From NCBI GenBank assembly GCA_020696365.1, contig JAEHCM010000004.1:124001-188000 (forward strand): a stretch of 64,000 nt of DNA, in the 5' to 3' direction. A model generated the notes under the pieces. It was not told where the DNA came from. It ran no database searches and was given only the letters and a program-made list of their open reading frames with translations. How positions within the stretch are numbered: position 1 is the stretch's first letter; each line of letters opens with the position of its first letter. The position numbers and the translations under genes are program-made. This DNA comes from Thermoplasmata archaeon. Its GTDB lineage: Archaea > Thermoplasmatota > Thermoplasmata > UBA10834. Shown here piece after piece: positions 52,899 to 60,764 of the stretch.

Positions 52899-54104
52899 TC
52901 ATAGCTGGCACGCCGCACCCAACGCGCGTTCCACGGCTACCGATAAAGGCCCGAGGTCGAACCCGACCCGGGCCCAGTATCTCGGGCAGAGCCCTAGTGA
53001 CAGGCAGTGGACGAAGGACTCAGGGTCGGCGAAGGATGCGCTGAACGCTCCGGGAAGTGTCCGCCCGACGGCTGATGCCGGCCCTCTCGATTCCAGCAGG
53101 GATTCGACCGTCGCCACATCGACCCCGGAACCACGCGATGCTATGGAATCCACGACAGAGACGGGCTCTGCCCCGTGCCTCGCACACTTGGTCATCACGG
53201 ATATCAGGTCGCGCGAAGACAACCCCAGGGCGGTCATCCTATCCATCGCGGGTATGTCGTATGCGAGGTAGCCGGGCTCCTTATTCTCGAGCTTCATGGT
53301 CTTTGGATCCTCGGCGGTTTTGTAGAATGTCCTGCACGGGAACGGACACCCGAAGCACGCCACGTCCCTGTGCCGTAGTTGGACAAGGGCATCTCCCGAC
53401 GCTGCATCTGAGAACGCAGCCAATCCACTGCTCCTTCCCAGCAGGGAGATGTGCGCCTTCTGCAACTCGTTGGAGGAGGCGAAATGTCCTTCAGGGTCGT
53501 CGAGCTCGAGCTCTCCCATGCCCCTGAATGCGGCCGCCAGCAGGTTCCTCCTGCCGAACTCGGCAGCGAAGCCGTTCTTGTCCTCGCCGCCCCAATAGTT
53601 CATCACGAGCTGTGATGTTGGGAGGGCCTCGTCCGCCCATGGTCCAGTCGATATCACCTGGATCCTCCTGTCGCCCTGCTCGGACCGTACCGCGTCCGTT
53701 CGTCCCCAAGAATCTCGCTCCGACATGCCGGGAGAGGGCACGAACTCAGCTATCCCGTCCCGGACCCATAGGTAACCAGGTTCTTCAGCGGCGTTCTCGA
53801 GAACGATGAAGTCGAAGCCTGAGAGCTTCATCTCCACACCGAGGTTCCCCGTGAGCGGACATATCCTCTCCGCGGAAGGGGAATCCCCGAGGCGCCTCAA
53901 GAAGCCCGCGCAGGCGGCTGGGATGAAGCTCGCGGTCAGCACGCCTGAGCCGATCGCGATCGCGTCGTCCCGCCCTCGGAGGATATCGTCGATACGGTCG
54001 AGGACCTTCGGCCCCGAGAGAGCGTAGTCTTCAGGAAGGCCCTCCTCGGAAACATCTCCGGATGCGAGGTCCACCACCGCATATCGGCCGTTCACGAGTT
54101 GCAT
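52899..54104 (-). CDS. Compact aldehyde:ferredoxin oxidoreductase-like protein
   Basis: 401 residues against about 600 for typical AOR. The N-terminal region has the AOR pattern (CPLTGNLGVEMKLSGFDFIVLENAA; STGPWADEALPTSQLVM). CFGCPFPCRTFY gives three Cys of the [4Fe-4S] cluster (C-x2-C-x3-C), and CLSLGLCPRYW near the end matches the LGLC segment that supplies the fourth. The middle of the large domain is shortened, and I cannot confirm the tungstopterin-binding residues. ATG 54104 lies one base after the stop of the ferredoxin gene, so they form one unit behind pyrBI. The reaction is unknown. Confidence 0.75.
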   Translation of the reverse strand: MQLVNGRYAVVDLASGDVSEEGLPEDYALSGPKVLDRIDDILRGRDDAIAIGSGVLTASFIPAACAGFLRRLGDSPSAERICPLTGNLGVEMKLSGFDFIVLENAAEEPGYLWVRDGIAEFVPSPGMSERDSWGRTDAVRSEQGDRRIQVISTGPWADEALPTSQLVMNYWGGEDKNGFAAEFGRRNLLAAAFRGMGELELDDPEGHFASSNELQKAHISLLGRSSGLAAFSDAASGDALVQLRHRDVACFGCPFPCRTFYKTAEDPKTMKLENKEPGYLAYDIPAMDRMTALGLSSRDLISVMTKCARHGAEPVSVVDSIASRGSGVDVATVESLLESRGPASAVGRTLPGAFSASFADPESFVHCLSLGLCPRYWARVGFDLGPLSVAVERALGAACQL

Positions 54105-54105
54105 A

Positions 54106-54441
54106 TCACTCCTCCTCTATGATGGCGCCCGTCGGGCAGATCGTCGCGCATCTCGGCTCGCCGCCGCAGAGGTCGCACGGTTCCCTGAGGAGTATGGGCT
54201 TCGCACCCGGACCTCCTCCGGAGTCGGAGGACTGCTGCCCGGAGACGACCCCCTCGGGCCTGGCCAATATGAGTCCTTCGGAGCCGCTCTTGAGGACGAG
54301 CCCGAAGTAGTTCGCCTTGTCCTCGGAGTGGAGTATTATGCTCGAGGACATGGAAGTCAACACGCCGTCGCGCCTGAGGCTGCACGCCATCTCACAGAGG
54401 CCGCAAGAAACGCATTCCAGCGGTTCGAAGCGCAGCCGCAG
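54106..54441 (-). CDS. 2x[4Fe-4S] ferredoxin-like protein, probable CTG start
   Basis: 111 residues. A first cluster motif ECVSCGLCEMACSLRR (C-x2-C-x2-C-x3-C) at the N-terminus and a second, PCDLCGGEPRCATICPTGAI (C-x2-C-x4-C-x3-CP), at the C-terminus, with a HycB/AOR-partner-like spacer between. The first standard start, ATG 54390, falls inside the first motif after three of its Cys. The frame opens just after the PyrI stop and contains CTG 54441, eight bases after GGGAGG, giving a sensible N-terminus (LRLRFEPLECVSC). It should pass electrons to or from the AOR-like protein. Confidence 0.8.
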   Translation of the reverse strand: MRLRFEPLECVSCGLCEMACSLRRDGVLTSMSSSIILHSEDKANYFGLVLKSGSEGLILARPEGVVSGQQSSDSGGGPGAKPILLREPCDLCGGEPRCATICPTGAIIEEE

Positions 54442-54462
54442 GACACCAGCCTCCCGAAACGG

Positions 54463-54918
54463 TCAGACGATGTTCTCGGCGATGTCGGTCGTCAGCCTGT
54501 CGCAGTATGTGCATTTCAGCGCCAAAGGTTTCTTCGTCTCAACAACGAACTCCGGCTCGACGGGCTCGTTCTTGTTCGTGATGCAGCTCGGGTTGGAGCA
54601 TCTCATTATGCCCTTCACGCGCTCAGGGACCTGAACGACGAACTTCTCGGCCACGTTGTAATCGCGGATGATGTTGATCGTGGCGTCGGGGGAGATCAGG
54701 GCGACCTTGTCCAGTTCCTTCGGGTCAAGCTCGCGGTCCTCTATCTTCACGATGTCCTTCCACGCGCCTTTCTTGCTCGGGACATGCATGAGGACGCTCA
54801 CCGTCGAGCTCACGTCCCCCCTCACGCCGATTATCCTCAGGACCTTGAGGGACATGCCGACATCGATGTGGTCGATAACCGTACCGTTCCTTATCGGCGT
54901 GACCTTGAACTCCTTCAT
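54463..54918 (-). CDS. pyrI: Aspartate carbamoyltransferase regulatory subunit
   Basis: 151 residues: nucleotide-binding domain (VTPIRNGTVIDHIDVGMSLKVLRIIG) and zinc domain with Cys at RCSNPSCITNKN and KCTYCDRL. It controls PyrB allosterically by CTP/ATP in other archaea. The start overlaps the PyrB stop (ATGA). Confidence 0.95.
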   Translation of the reverse strand: MKEFKVTPIRNGTVIDHIDVGMSLKVLRIIGVRGDVSSTVSVLMHVPSKKGAWKDIVKIEDRELDPKELDKVALISPDATINIIRDYNVAEKFVVQVPERVKGIMRCSNPSCITNKNEPVEPEFVVETKKPLALKCTYCDRLTTDIAENIV

Positions 54919-55850
54919 TCCATCCCCCCAAGCACCATGGAGAGGAGCGCCATCCTCACCGGCACGCCGTTGAACGCCTGCACGAAGTACCGCGCGTGCT
55001 CCGTATCGTCCACATCCGGGTCGATCTCGTTCACCCTCGGCAGAGGGTGCATGACGATCAGGTCCTTCTTCGCCTCTCTCAGCATCGTCCTGTTGATAGT
55101 GAACGCCCCCGCGACCTTCTGATATTCCGCCGGGTCGGGGAAACGTTCCTTCTGTATCCTGGTGACATAGAGCACGTCGGCATCTCCGATGACCTCGTCC
55201 AGGGAGCTGCTGATCCTCGGTTTCAGACCTTTGGACTCGATGTGTCTGATGTGCTCCTTCGGCATCTGCAGCGTCGGCGGCGCGACGAAGGTCAGCTTGG
55301 CGCCGAACATGCTGAGCGCCTCGGTCAGGGAGTGCACCGTCCTTCCGTACTTCAGGTCACCGACTATCACGACATGGTTGCCGTCGATCCCACCCTTCTC
55401 GTTCCTTATGGTGAACAGGTCGAGAAGGGTCTGAGTCGGATGCTGTCCCGCGCCGTCACCGGCGTTGATGACCGGCTTCTCCGCGAAGTGCCCTGCCAAT
55501 CTCGCGGCCCCCTCCTGCGGGTGCCGCAGCACTATCACATCTGAGTACGCGTCGACCATCCGGATCGTGTCGGCCAGAGTCTCACCCTTCGCGACCGACG
55601 ACCCCTTCGGCTCGTCGAATCCGAGTGTGCGTCCGCCGAGACGGGCCATAGCCGCCTCGAACGACAGCCTCGTCCTGGTGGACGGCTCGTAGAACAGCGA
55701 CCCAAGCACCTTACCCTCGAGCTCGGTGCTCTTCCCCTCCCCCTTGGCGACAGGCACCATCTTATCGGCGACGTTCAGAATCTGCTCGATCTGCTCCCTA
55801 GAAAAATCCCGGATCGACACGATGTCCAATCCCTTCAGACTCCCTGACAT
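54915..55850 (-). CDS. pyrB: Aspartate carbamoyltransferase catalytic subunit
   Basis: 311 residues. Carbamoyl-phosphate motif FYEPSTRTRLSFEAAMARLGG, PVINAGDGAGQHPTQTLLDLFTI, HPLPRVNEIDPDVDDTEHARYF and aspartate loop all present. Catalyses the first pyrimidine-specific step. ATG 55850 is chosen because a TTATAT box near 55877 lies about 25 bases upstream (leaderless); the longer frame starts at 55865. Confidence 0.95.
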   Translation of the reverse strand: MSGSLKGLDIVSIRDFSREQIEQILNVADKMVPVAKGEGKSTELEGKVLGSLFYEPSTRTRLSFEAAMARLGGRTLGFDEPKGSSVAKGETLADTIRMVDAYSDVIVLRHPQEGAARLAGHFAEKPVINAGDGAGQHPTQTLLDLFTIRNEKGGIDGNHVVIVGDLKYGRTVHSLTEALSMFGAKLTFVAPPTLQMPKEHIRHIESKGLKPRISSSLDEVIGDADVLYVTRIQKERFPDPAEYQKVAGAFTINRTMLREAKKDLIVMHPLPRVNEIDPDVDDTEHARYFVQAFNGVPVRMALLSMVLGGME

Positions 55851-55899
55851 CAGGTTCCTAATCAATTGGCGAGATATAAGCCTTTCACGGGAAGCGCCG

Positions 55900-56277
55900 T
55901 CAGACCAGGTCGAAGTCCTCTATCGCAGAATTCATGTTCTCGAACCAGTCGTCCGCGCAGCGGTGAAGCTTCTCCCTGAGCTGCTTCGGCCGGACGGCGG
56001 AGTAGATGTGATAGTATCCTCCGCGGTCGATGGTCTTGGTATCACGGAAGGCGAGTCCGGCGCCGACGAGGCCCTGCAGCGCCCTGTAGACCGTACTGCG
56101 GTCCCTCTTCACGACGGGGGCCAAGTCGTCCGCCCTCAGAGGGCCCTGCTTGACGAGCCTCTTGTATATCGCGAGCTCGAAATCCGAGAGCCCGTACATG
56201 CACTTCACGATGTCGCGACAGGTCGCCTGGCCGGACAGTATCTTCTGAGGTTCGACCATATTGCACGCTATTGCCAT
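55900..56277 (-). CDS. TrmB-like winged-helix regulator
   Basis: 125 residues. Winged helix: LSDFELAIYKRLVKQGPLRADDLAPVVKRDRSTVYRALQGLVGAGLAFRDTK, with the STVYRAL recognition helix of the TrmB group; the C-terminus is a short helical dimer region without the TrmB sugar domain. Three Met starts are possible (56319, 56277, 56259). It lies between the pyr operon and the divergent sulfur-relay operon and could control either. Confidence 0.8.
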   Translation of the reverse strand: MAIACNMVEPQKILSGQATCRDIVKCMYGLSDFELAIYKRLVKQGPLRADDLAPVVKRDRSTVYRALQGLVGAGLAFRDTKTIDRGGYYHIYSAVRPKQLREKLHRCADDWFENMNSAIEDFDLV

Positions 56278-56340
56278 CTTTACACTTAACCGTTTTGGCG
56301 AACGGACCGACCAGTACACCAGAACCGCAACGTGACAATG

Positions 56341-56347
56341 TTTATTA
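56341..56347 (+). promoter_or_regulatory. TATA-like box of the sulfur-relay operon
   Basis: TTTATTA, 20-26 bases before ATG 56367; the first gene has no Shine-Dalgarno and is probably leaderless. Confidence 0.55.
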
Positions 56348-56366
56348 GGGCAAAGGCCAATCGTCT

Positions 56367-56630
56367 ATGCACGGTAATGACAATACCGTAGGAGCGATAT
56401 CCGTGGAGAAGGATATGACACTCGATGCAAGGGGCCTGATGTGTCCGATGCCTATAGTCCACCTGGCGAAGAAGGTGAAGGAGATGAGCTCGGGCCAGGT
56501 GCTTGAGCTGCTAGCGGACGACATCGGCTCCAAGGACGACATACCTGCCTGGACCCGTCGGACCGGGCATCAGCTGCTCGGGATGGAGGATGAGGGCAAG
56601 GTCTTCAAGTTCTATATCAAGATCAAGTGA
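56367..56630 (+). CDS. TusA-like sulfur carrier protein
   Basis: 87 residues with the TusA/SirA signature LDARGLMCPMPIVHLAKKVKE (CPxP, the Cys carries persulfide) and ELLADDIGSKDDIPAW. Delivers sulfur to tRNA thiolation, molybdenum/tungsten cofactor synthesis or dissimilatory sulfur pathways. First of five genes in line with DsrE-family proteins. Confidence 0.93.
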   Translation: MHGNDNTVGAISVEKDMTLDARGLMCPMPIVHLAKKVKEMSSGQVLELLADDIGSKDDIPAWTRRTGHQLLGMEDEGKVFKFYIKIK

Positions 56631-56667
56631 GGTAGCAGGATCAGGACGGATTCAAGGAGGGAACAGC

Positions 56668-57072
56668 ATGGCAGACAAAATTGTGATGGTAGTCAGCGAG
56701 GGCAGCTTCGACAAGGCCCTGATGCCGCTCATAATCGGCACCACGGCGGCGAGTATGGGCATGGAGGTACACGTGTTCTACACGTTCTTCGGGCTCAAGC
56801 TGCTGAAGAAGGGCGTACGGCCCAAGCTGAAGGGCTTGATGAGACCGTTCACCGGGATGATCCAGAGTAAAATGAAGAAGCTGAAGGTCCCCGGGTTCGA
56901 CGAGATGATGCAGCAGTCGAAGGAGCTCGGGGTCAACTTCTACGCGTGCAGCACGTCCATGGCGCTCCTGGGCGTCAAGGAGAGCGACCTAGCCGACGGG
57001 GTGAAGGTGCTCGGAGCTTCCGCGTTCGTGGACATCGCTGCCGGCTCGAAGGCATCGTTCTTCATCGGCTGA
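56668..57072 (+). CDS. DsrE-like protein, DrsE_2 type
   Basis: 134 residues. Starts with KIVMVVSEGSFDKALMPLIIG and has the DrsE_2 core GVNFYACSTSMALLGVKESDL, where the Cys is the likely sulfur-carrying residue. Behind GGAGGG (ATG 56668). Related DsrE3 proteins in sulfur-oxidising archaea shuttle thiosulfonate with TusA. Between them the residues LKGLMRPFTGMIQSKMKKLKV suggest a membrane- or partner-facing basic patch. Confidence 0.85.
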   Translation: MADKIVMVVSEGSFDKALMPLIIGTTAASMGMEVHVFYTFFGLKLLKKGVRPKLKGLMRPFTGMIQSKMKKLKVPGFDEMMQQSKELGVNFYACSTSMALLGVKESDLADGVKVLGASAFVDIAAGSKASFFIG

Positions 57073-57080
57073 GGGATATC

Positions 57081-57383
57081 ATGGTCAGAACGGCTTTCCT
57101 GGCGCTGAGGTCCCCACAGGAGCAGGATCCCAGCGAGATGATCCGCGGGCTTGCGAGCCGGGAGGAAGCACACCTGGTCCTGGTGGAGGACGCGGTGTAC
57201 AACGCCCTCGACCCGAGGCGCGCTGAGAGCCTGAAGGAGGTGGCCCACGAGATCTATGTCGCGAAGGACGACCTCGCGGCCAAAGGATTCTCCGAGGCGG
57301 ACCTCAAGGCGGGCAGGGTCGCGGACTACGAGGGCATCGTGGAGCTCATCATGGAAGAGACCGAGAGGACGGTCACGCTCTGA
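57081..57383 (+). CDS. DsrE/DsrH-family protein
   Basis: 100 residues: VRTAFLALRSPQEQDP, HLVLVEDAVYNALDPR and IYVAKDDLAAKGFSEADL match a DsrH/TusB-like fold. It has no Cys at all, so it is likely structural. ATG 57081, nine bases after the preceding stop. Confidence 0.78.
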   Translation: MVRTAFLALRSPQEQDPSEMIRGLASREEAHLVLVEDAVYNALDPRRAESLKEVAHEIYVAKDDLAAKGFSEADLKAGRVADYEGIVELIMEETERTVTL

Positions 57384-57392
57384 GGTGACATC

Positions 57393-57752
57393 ATGACAAA
57401 GACGATGACGATAATATGGAGGACTGGCTCCATGATGGCGATGGACCCGAACGTGGCGACCAAGCTGGCGAGCGCCGCGGTCAGGAAGGGCTACAAAGTG
57501 AACATGTTCGGATATGGCGAGGGGATAACCGCCGTGAAGAAGGGGCAGACGCCCAAGAGGTTCCCGAACGTCGGTGCCGATCTCGAGGCGCTCGCCAAGC
57601 AGGGCGTGGCGATCGCGCTCTGTGAGACCTGCTACACGGCGAGAGGTTTCCAGAGAGGAGAGGAGATCGAGGGCGCGAAGGTGGGCAGCCTGACGAACGA
57701 CCTGTTCGGGTTCGTGGCCGAATCAGACAGGCTCATCACGGTCGCGAGGTGA
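57393..57752 (+). CDS. DsrE-family protein
   Basis: 119 residues. TMTIIWRTGSMMAMDPNVATKLASAAVRKGYKVNMFGYGEGITAV is DsrE-like; GVAIALCETCYTARG contains a CETC pair suited to sulfur transfer. ATG 57393, nine bases after the previous stop. Confidence 0.82.
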   Translation: MTKTMTIIWRTGSMMAMDPNVATKLASAAVRKGYKVNMFGYGEGITAVKKGQTPKRFPNVGADLEALAKQGVAIALCETCYTARGFQRGEEIEGAKVGSLTNDLFGFVAESDRLITVAR

Positions 57753-57756
57753 TGTC

Positions 57757-58113
57757 ATGGCGGAATCGATGCTCGTACTGGTCACGAAACCCCCGTACGG
57801 CCTGGAGGACGCCTTCGCCGGGTTGAGGCTGGCGCTAGCCATGGCCGTGAACGGCATGAGCGTCTCGGTGGTCATGTTGGAGGACGGCGTCTACAACGCG
57901 GTCGCAACGCAGAAGCCGGACGCCGTGGGCATGCCGTCCAACGTCGACGCGACGACTGAGCTGTACGATTTCGACGTCCCGGTCTATGTCGTGAGGGAGG
58001 ACCTCGCGAAGCGCGGCCTCTCCGATGCGGCGATGTTCGAAGGGCTGAAACCCGTAGACCGGGCGGCGCTCGTCGAGATGGTTTCGACCCACGATGTCGT
58101 GACGACCTTCTGA
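57757..58113 (+). CDS. DsrE/DsrF-family protein
   Basis: 118 residues. VLVTKPPYGLEDAFAGLRLALAMAVNGMSVSVVMLEDGVYNAV is the DsrE/F pattern. It lacks Cys, like the 57081 gene, and shares the VVREDLAKRGLSDAAMF ending. Four bases after the preceding stop. End of the cluster. Confidence 0.8.
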   Translation: MAESMLVLVTKPPYGLEDAFAGLRLALAMAVNGMSVSVVMLEDGVYNAVATQKPDAVGMPSNVDATTELYDFDVPVYVVREDLAKRGLSDAAMFEGLKPVDRAALVEMVSTHDVVTTF

Positions 58114-58152
58114 CAGAGCACTGGATGGCAACGACCGGTCGGCCGTCCATCC

Positions 58153-58160
58153 ATTTTATA
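58153..58160 (+). promoter_or_regulatory. TATA box of the ArcS gene
   Basis: ATTTTATA, about 25-30 bases before GTG 58184; no Shine-Dalgarno, so a leaderless GTG start is expected. Confidence 0.55.
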
Positions 58161-58183
58161 CCTCTTCATGCAATGCCTTCATC

Positions 58184-59902
58184 GTGAAATTCGAAGTGCT
58201 GTGCAGGGACGGTCTCGCCAGGGTCGGCGCGCTGGAGATAGACGGCGTCGTACACAGGACTCCTACGATCGCGTTCGTCGACACATGCAAGCATCCTGCG
58301 CCTCCGAAGGGGCTGAAGCTTAGACGATCTAGTCTAGCGAAGGAGGGGGATGTCCGGGTCGCACCGTCCGGGTTCTCCCGATCGGACCGTGACGAGAGTT
58401 GTCATGTGGGGCCTTGGTTCAGAGGGTCTCCGTTCGCCGACAAGCAGCCCGACGGATGCTTCGTCGTCCTTGACGACGTGGGGGGCAGGATGCTCGATTC
58501 GCGGGCGTTCGCGGACGCGGTCGACGGCATCAAGAGCGGGAGCGACCTGCTCGCGCCCGCGTACTGCTCGTCAACCGCGCTGGTCCACAGACTGGCGTTC
58601 CTAGCATACTGCGGCTTCGACCTGTTCGACTCGATACCTCTCATCATGGCATCGGAGAACGGACTCTACCTGACGAGTTCCAGCGCGCTCCCGGCCGACG
58701 GGGTCGACGAGCCACCGTGCTCCTGCCAGCTATGCGAAGACGGAGTCCCCTCAGGGGAGGACCTGCTGAGACACAACATGGCGGCGGCTGAGGCGGAGCT
58801 GAGGCTCGTGCGGCACTACATAGCCCAGGGAAGGCTGAGAGAGCTCGTCGAGAGCAGGATCAGGGCGGAGCCGTGGCAGATACAAGGCATCCGCCTGCTC
58901 GACCTGGAGCACCACCGCGTGCAGGAGATGCACGCGCCCGTGAAAGGAACACCGTTCGTTGCTGGCTCGAAGGAATCGCTCCACCGACCTGACGTCCTGA
59001 GGTGGCGCTCCAGGATCATGGAGAGATACAGGCGGCCTGAATCCGCAAGCACGCTTCTTCTCCTTCCGTGTTCTGCGAGGAAACCCTACTCGCTCTCCGC
59101 GTCGCACAGAAGGTTCCGCAAAGCGGTCCACGCGTCAGGGGCGGCGAACCTCGTGCACGAGATGATCGTGACGTCCCCACTCGGGCTGGTCCCCCGGGAA
59201 CTCGAGCTCTTCTATCCCGCGAAGGATTACGACATCCCCGTCACAGGGCACTGGGACAGGGACGAGGGAAAGATGGTCGAGGATATGGTCCGCTGGTTGA
59301 CGGAAACGCAGGACTATGACAGGGTCATCTCGCACCTCGGGAACGAGAGGGATATGGTCAACGCAGTGCTCGATGACTGTGTGGACACCTCCGGCGGAGA
59401 GCCCGGATCGAGGAACAGCCTCTCGCGTCTCGAGGAACTCCTGAGAGAGACCACGGATGGGGAGGCTAGGCGCGTGAACAGGCGCGAGAGGGCTCTGGAG
59501 GATACGAAAGCGATCGCACGATTCCAGTTCGGCGCCGAGGGTGTGTGTCTCACAGACGGTGCGCACGTGGACGGCAGATGGCCGAACGTGAGGATCGTGA
59601 AGGGACAGACACAACTAGGCATGCTCACCGGCAGCAGAGGCATGATCTCGCTGACATTGGCAGGGGGTTCGCTGCTCTCCTCGAAGGGCGCATACTGCGT
59701 GGAGATAGACGACTTCGCCGTGAAGGGCAACCTGTTCGCCGTAGGAGTTCAAGACGCGCATGACGCCATCAGGATCGGAGACGACGTCGTCGTAAGGCAC
59801 AGCTCGGATGTGAGAGCCGTCGGAGTGGCCCGCATGTCCACCGTCGAGATGCGGCTGGCAAGCAGGGGCGAAGCGGTCCACACACGACACTCTGTGAAGT
59901 GA
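58184..59902 (+). CDS. arcS: Archaeosine synthase ArcS
   Basis: 572 residues. The ArcS signature PCSARKPYSLSASHRRF at about 293-309 is present; ArcS converts preQ0 at position 15 of tRNA to archaeosine or its precursor. N-terminal half (DTCKHPAPPKGLKLRRSSLA) is a degenerate TGT-like domain. The C-terminus is a PUA domain (VRIVKGQTQLGMLTGSRGMISLTLAGG and FAVGVQDAHDAIRIGDDVVVRHSSDVRAVGVARMS). No TgtA is in the window. Confidence 0.92.
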   Translation: MKFEVLCRDGLARVGALEIDGVVHRTPTIAFVDTCKHPAPPKGLKLRRSSLAKEGDVRVAPSGFSRSDRDESCHVGPWFRGSPFADKQPDGCFVVLDDVGGRMLDSRAFADAVDGIKSGSDLLAPAYCSSTALVHRLAFLAYCGFDLFDSIPLIMASENGLYLTSSSALPADGVDEPPCSCQLCEDGVPSGEDLLRHNMAAAEAELRLVRHYIAQGRLRELVESRIRAEPWQIQGIRLLDLEHHRVQEMHAPVKGTPFVAGSKESLHRPDVLRWRSRIMERYRRPESASTLLLLPCSARKPYSLSASHRRFRKAVHASGAANLVHEMIVTSPLGLVPRELELFYPAKDYDIPVTGHWDRDEGKMVEDMVRWLTETQDYDRVISHLGNERDMVNAVLDDCVDTSGGEPGSRNSLSRLEELLRETTDGEARRVNRRERALEDTKAIARFQFGAEGVCLTDGAHVDGRWPNVRIVKGQTQLGMLTGSRGMISLTLAGGSLLSSKGAYCVEIDDFAVKGNLFAVGVQDAHDAIRIGDDVVVRHSSDVRAVGVARMSTVEMRLASRGEAVHTRHSVK

Positions 59903-60303
59903 GCATTTTCGTATGCCCAGACTATTTTCGCATTACTCCTGGTGCAAGGCTATTGACCCCCTTCCGCCATAGACCGTACCACAAGCGGAAGGTGAATGAA
60001 TGAACGATGCAAATCACTACAGCTGGGAGGAGGTCTACGACCTTCTCGGCTGCGATGCAGAACTCGAGCCTCCTGTCGAGTGCTGAAAGTGCCATCCCGG
60101 ATAGGCAGGAGAGCTTGCTCCCTCCTGTTCTATCAACCCTTTTTATTCCCGCGCGTCTACCGACTGCTCGTTTCCGCCACGAAAGACTTAATTAATCTTG
60201 CGAGGATTCGGCACCAGCGAAAAACAGATGGGATGCACCAGTGGTTCTGCTCGGGTTGCACCGGTAGACCACTCTTTCGCGGTAGTTCGAACGGGGCTCG
60301 TAG
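59903..60303. other. Intergenic region before the second response regulator
   Basis: About 400 bases. It contains one small ribosome-binding-site-preceded frame (60000-60086), a CCCTTTTTATT T-rich stretch near 60130 that could be a terminator, and an ACTTAATTAATC box near 60186 that could be a promoter. I see no other gene. Confidence 0.5.
60000..60086 (+). CDS. Possible 28-residue small protein
   Basis: ATG 60000 follows GGAAGGTGAATGA, a good Shine-Dalgarno. The short product contains YSWEEVYDLLG, an amphipathic helix, two Cys and an acidic end (ELEPPVEC). No relative known; support is only the ribosome-binding site and composition. Confidence 0.25.
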   Translation: MNDANHYSWEEVYDLLGCDAELEPPVEC

Positions 60304-60759
60304 ATGAGTCACTACGGGATCGATCTCAGGGCGATGACCACTATGTCAGGAGGGCGTACTTCCAGCAAGGGCGATAGAAAGCCGGACGCAGCGGCTCGGA
60401 TCTTCGTGGTCGACGACCAGGACTTCATCAGGGATCTCTACAGGGATATGTTCGAGTCGAGGGGGCACACCGTATTCTCCGCGAAGGACGGAGAAGAGGC
60501 AGTCGAGTGTTTCCGTAGAATGAAGGCGAAGCCGGATGCCATCATAATGGACCATAGGATGCCAGGAAAGGACGGCATCCAAACGACGAAGGAGATCTTG
60601 GGCATGGACCCGTCGATACCAATCATATTCTCAAGCGCGGACGAGGAGGTCAGGGCCGAGGCGATCGAAGCGGGTGCGGTGTCGTTCTGGGCGAAACCGT
60701 TCCCAGTGGGGATGCTCATAGACGCGACCATGGACCTCGTACGAGCACGTAAGATGTGA
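60304..60759 (+). CDS. Response regulator receiver protein
   Basis: 151 residues. A receiver domain follows an about 30-residue polar N-terminus: acidic pair VVDDQDF, phospho-Asp DAIIMDHRMPGKDG, switch Ser IIFSSADEE and Lys in SFWAKPFPVG. No output domain. ATG 60304 is used; in-frame ATGs at 60334 and 60343 are possible. Stand-alone, like the regulator at 19.9 kb. Confidence 0.88.
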   Translation: MSHYGIDLRAMTTMSGGRTSSKGDRKPDAAARIFVVDDQDFIRDLYRDMFESRGHTVFSAKDGEEAVECFRRMKAKPDAIIMDHRMPGKDGIQTTKEILGMDPSIPIIFSSADEEVRAEAIEAGAVSFWAKPFPVGMLIDATMDLVRARKM

Positions 60760-60764
60760 CCGGG

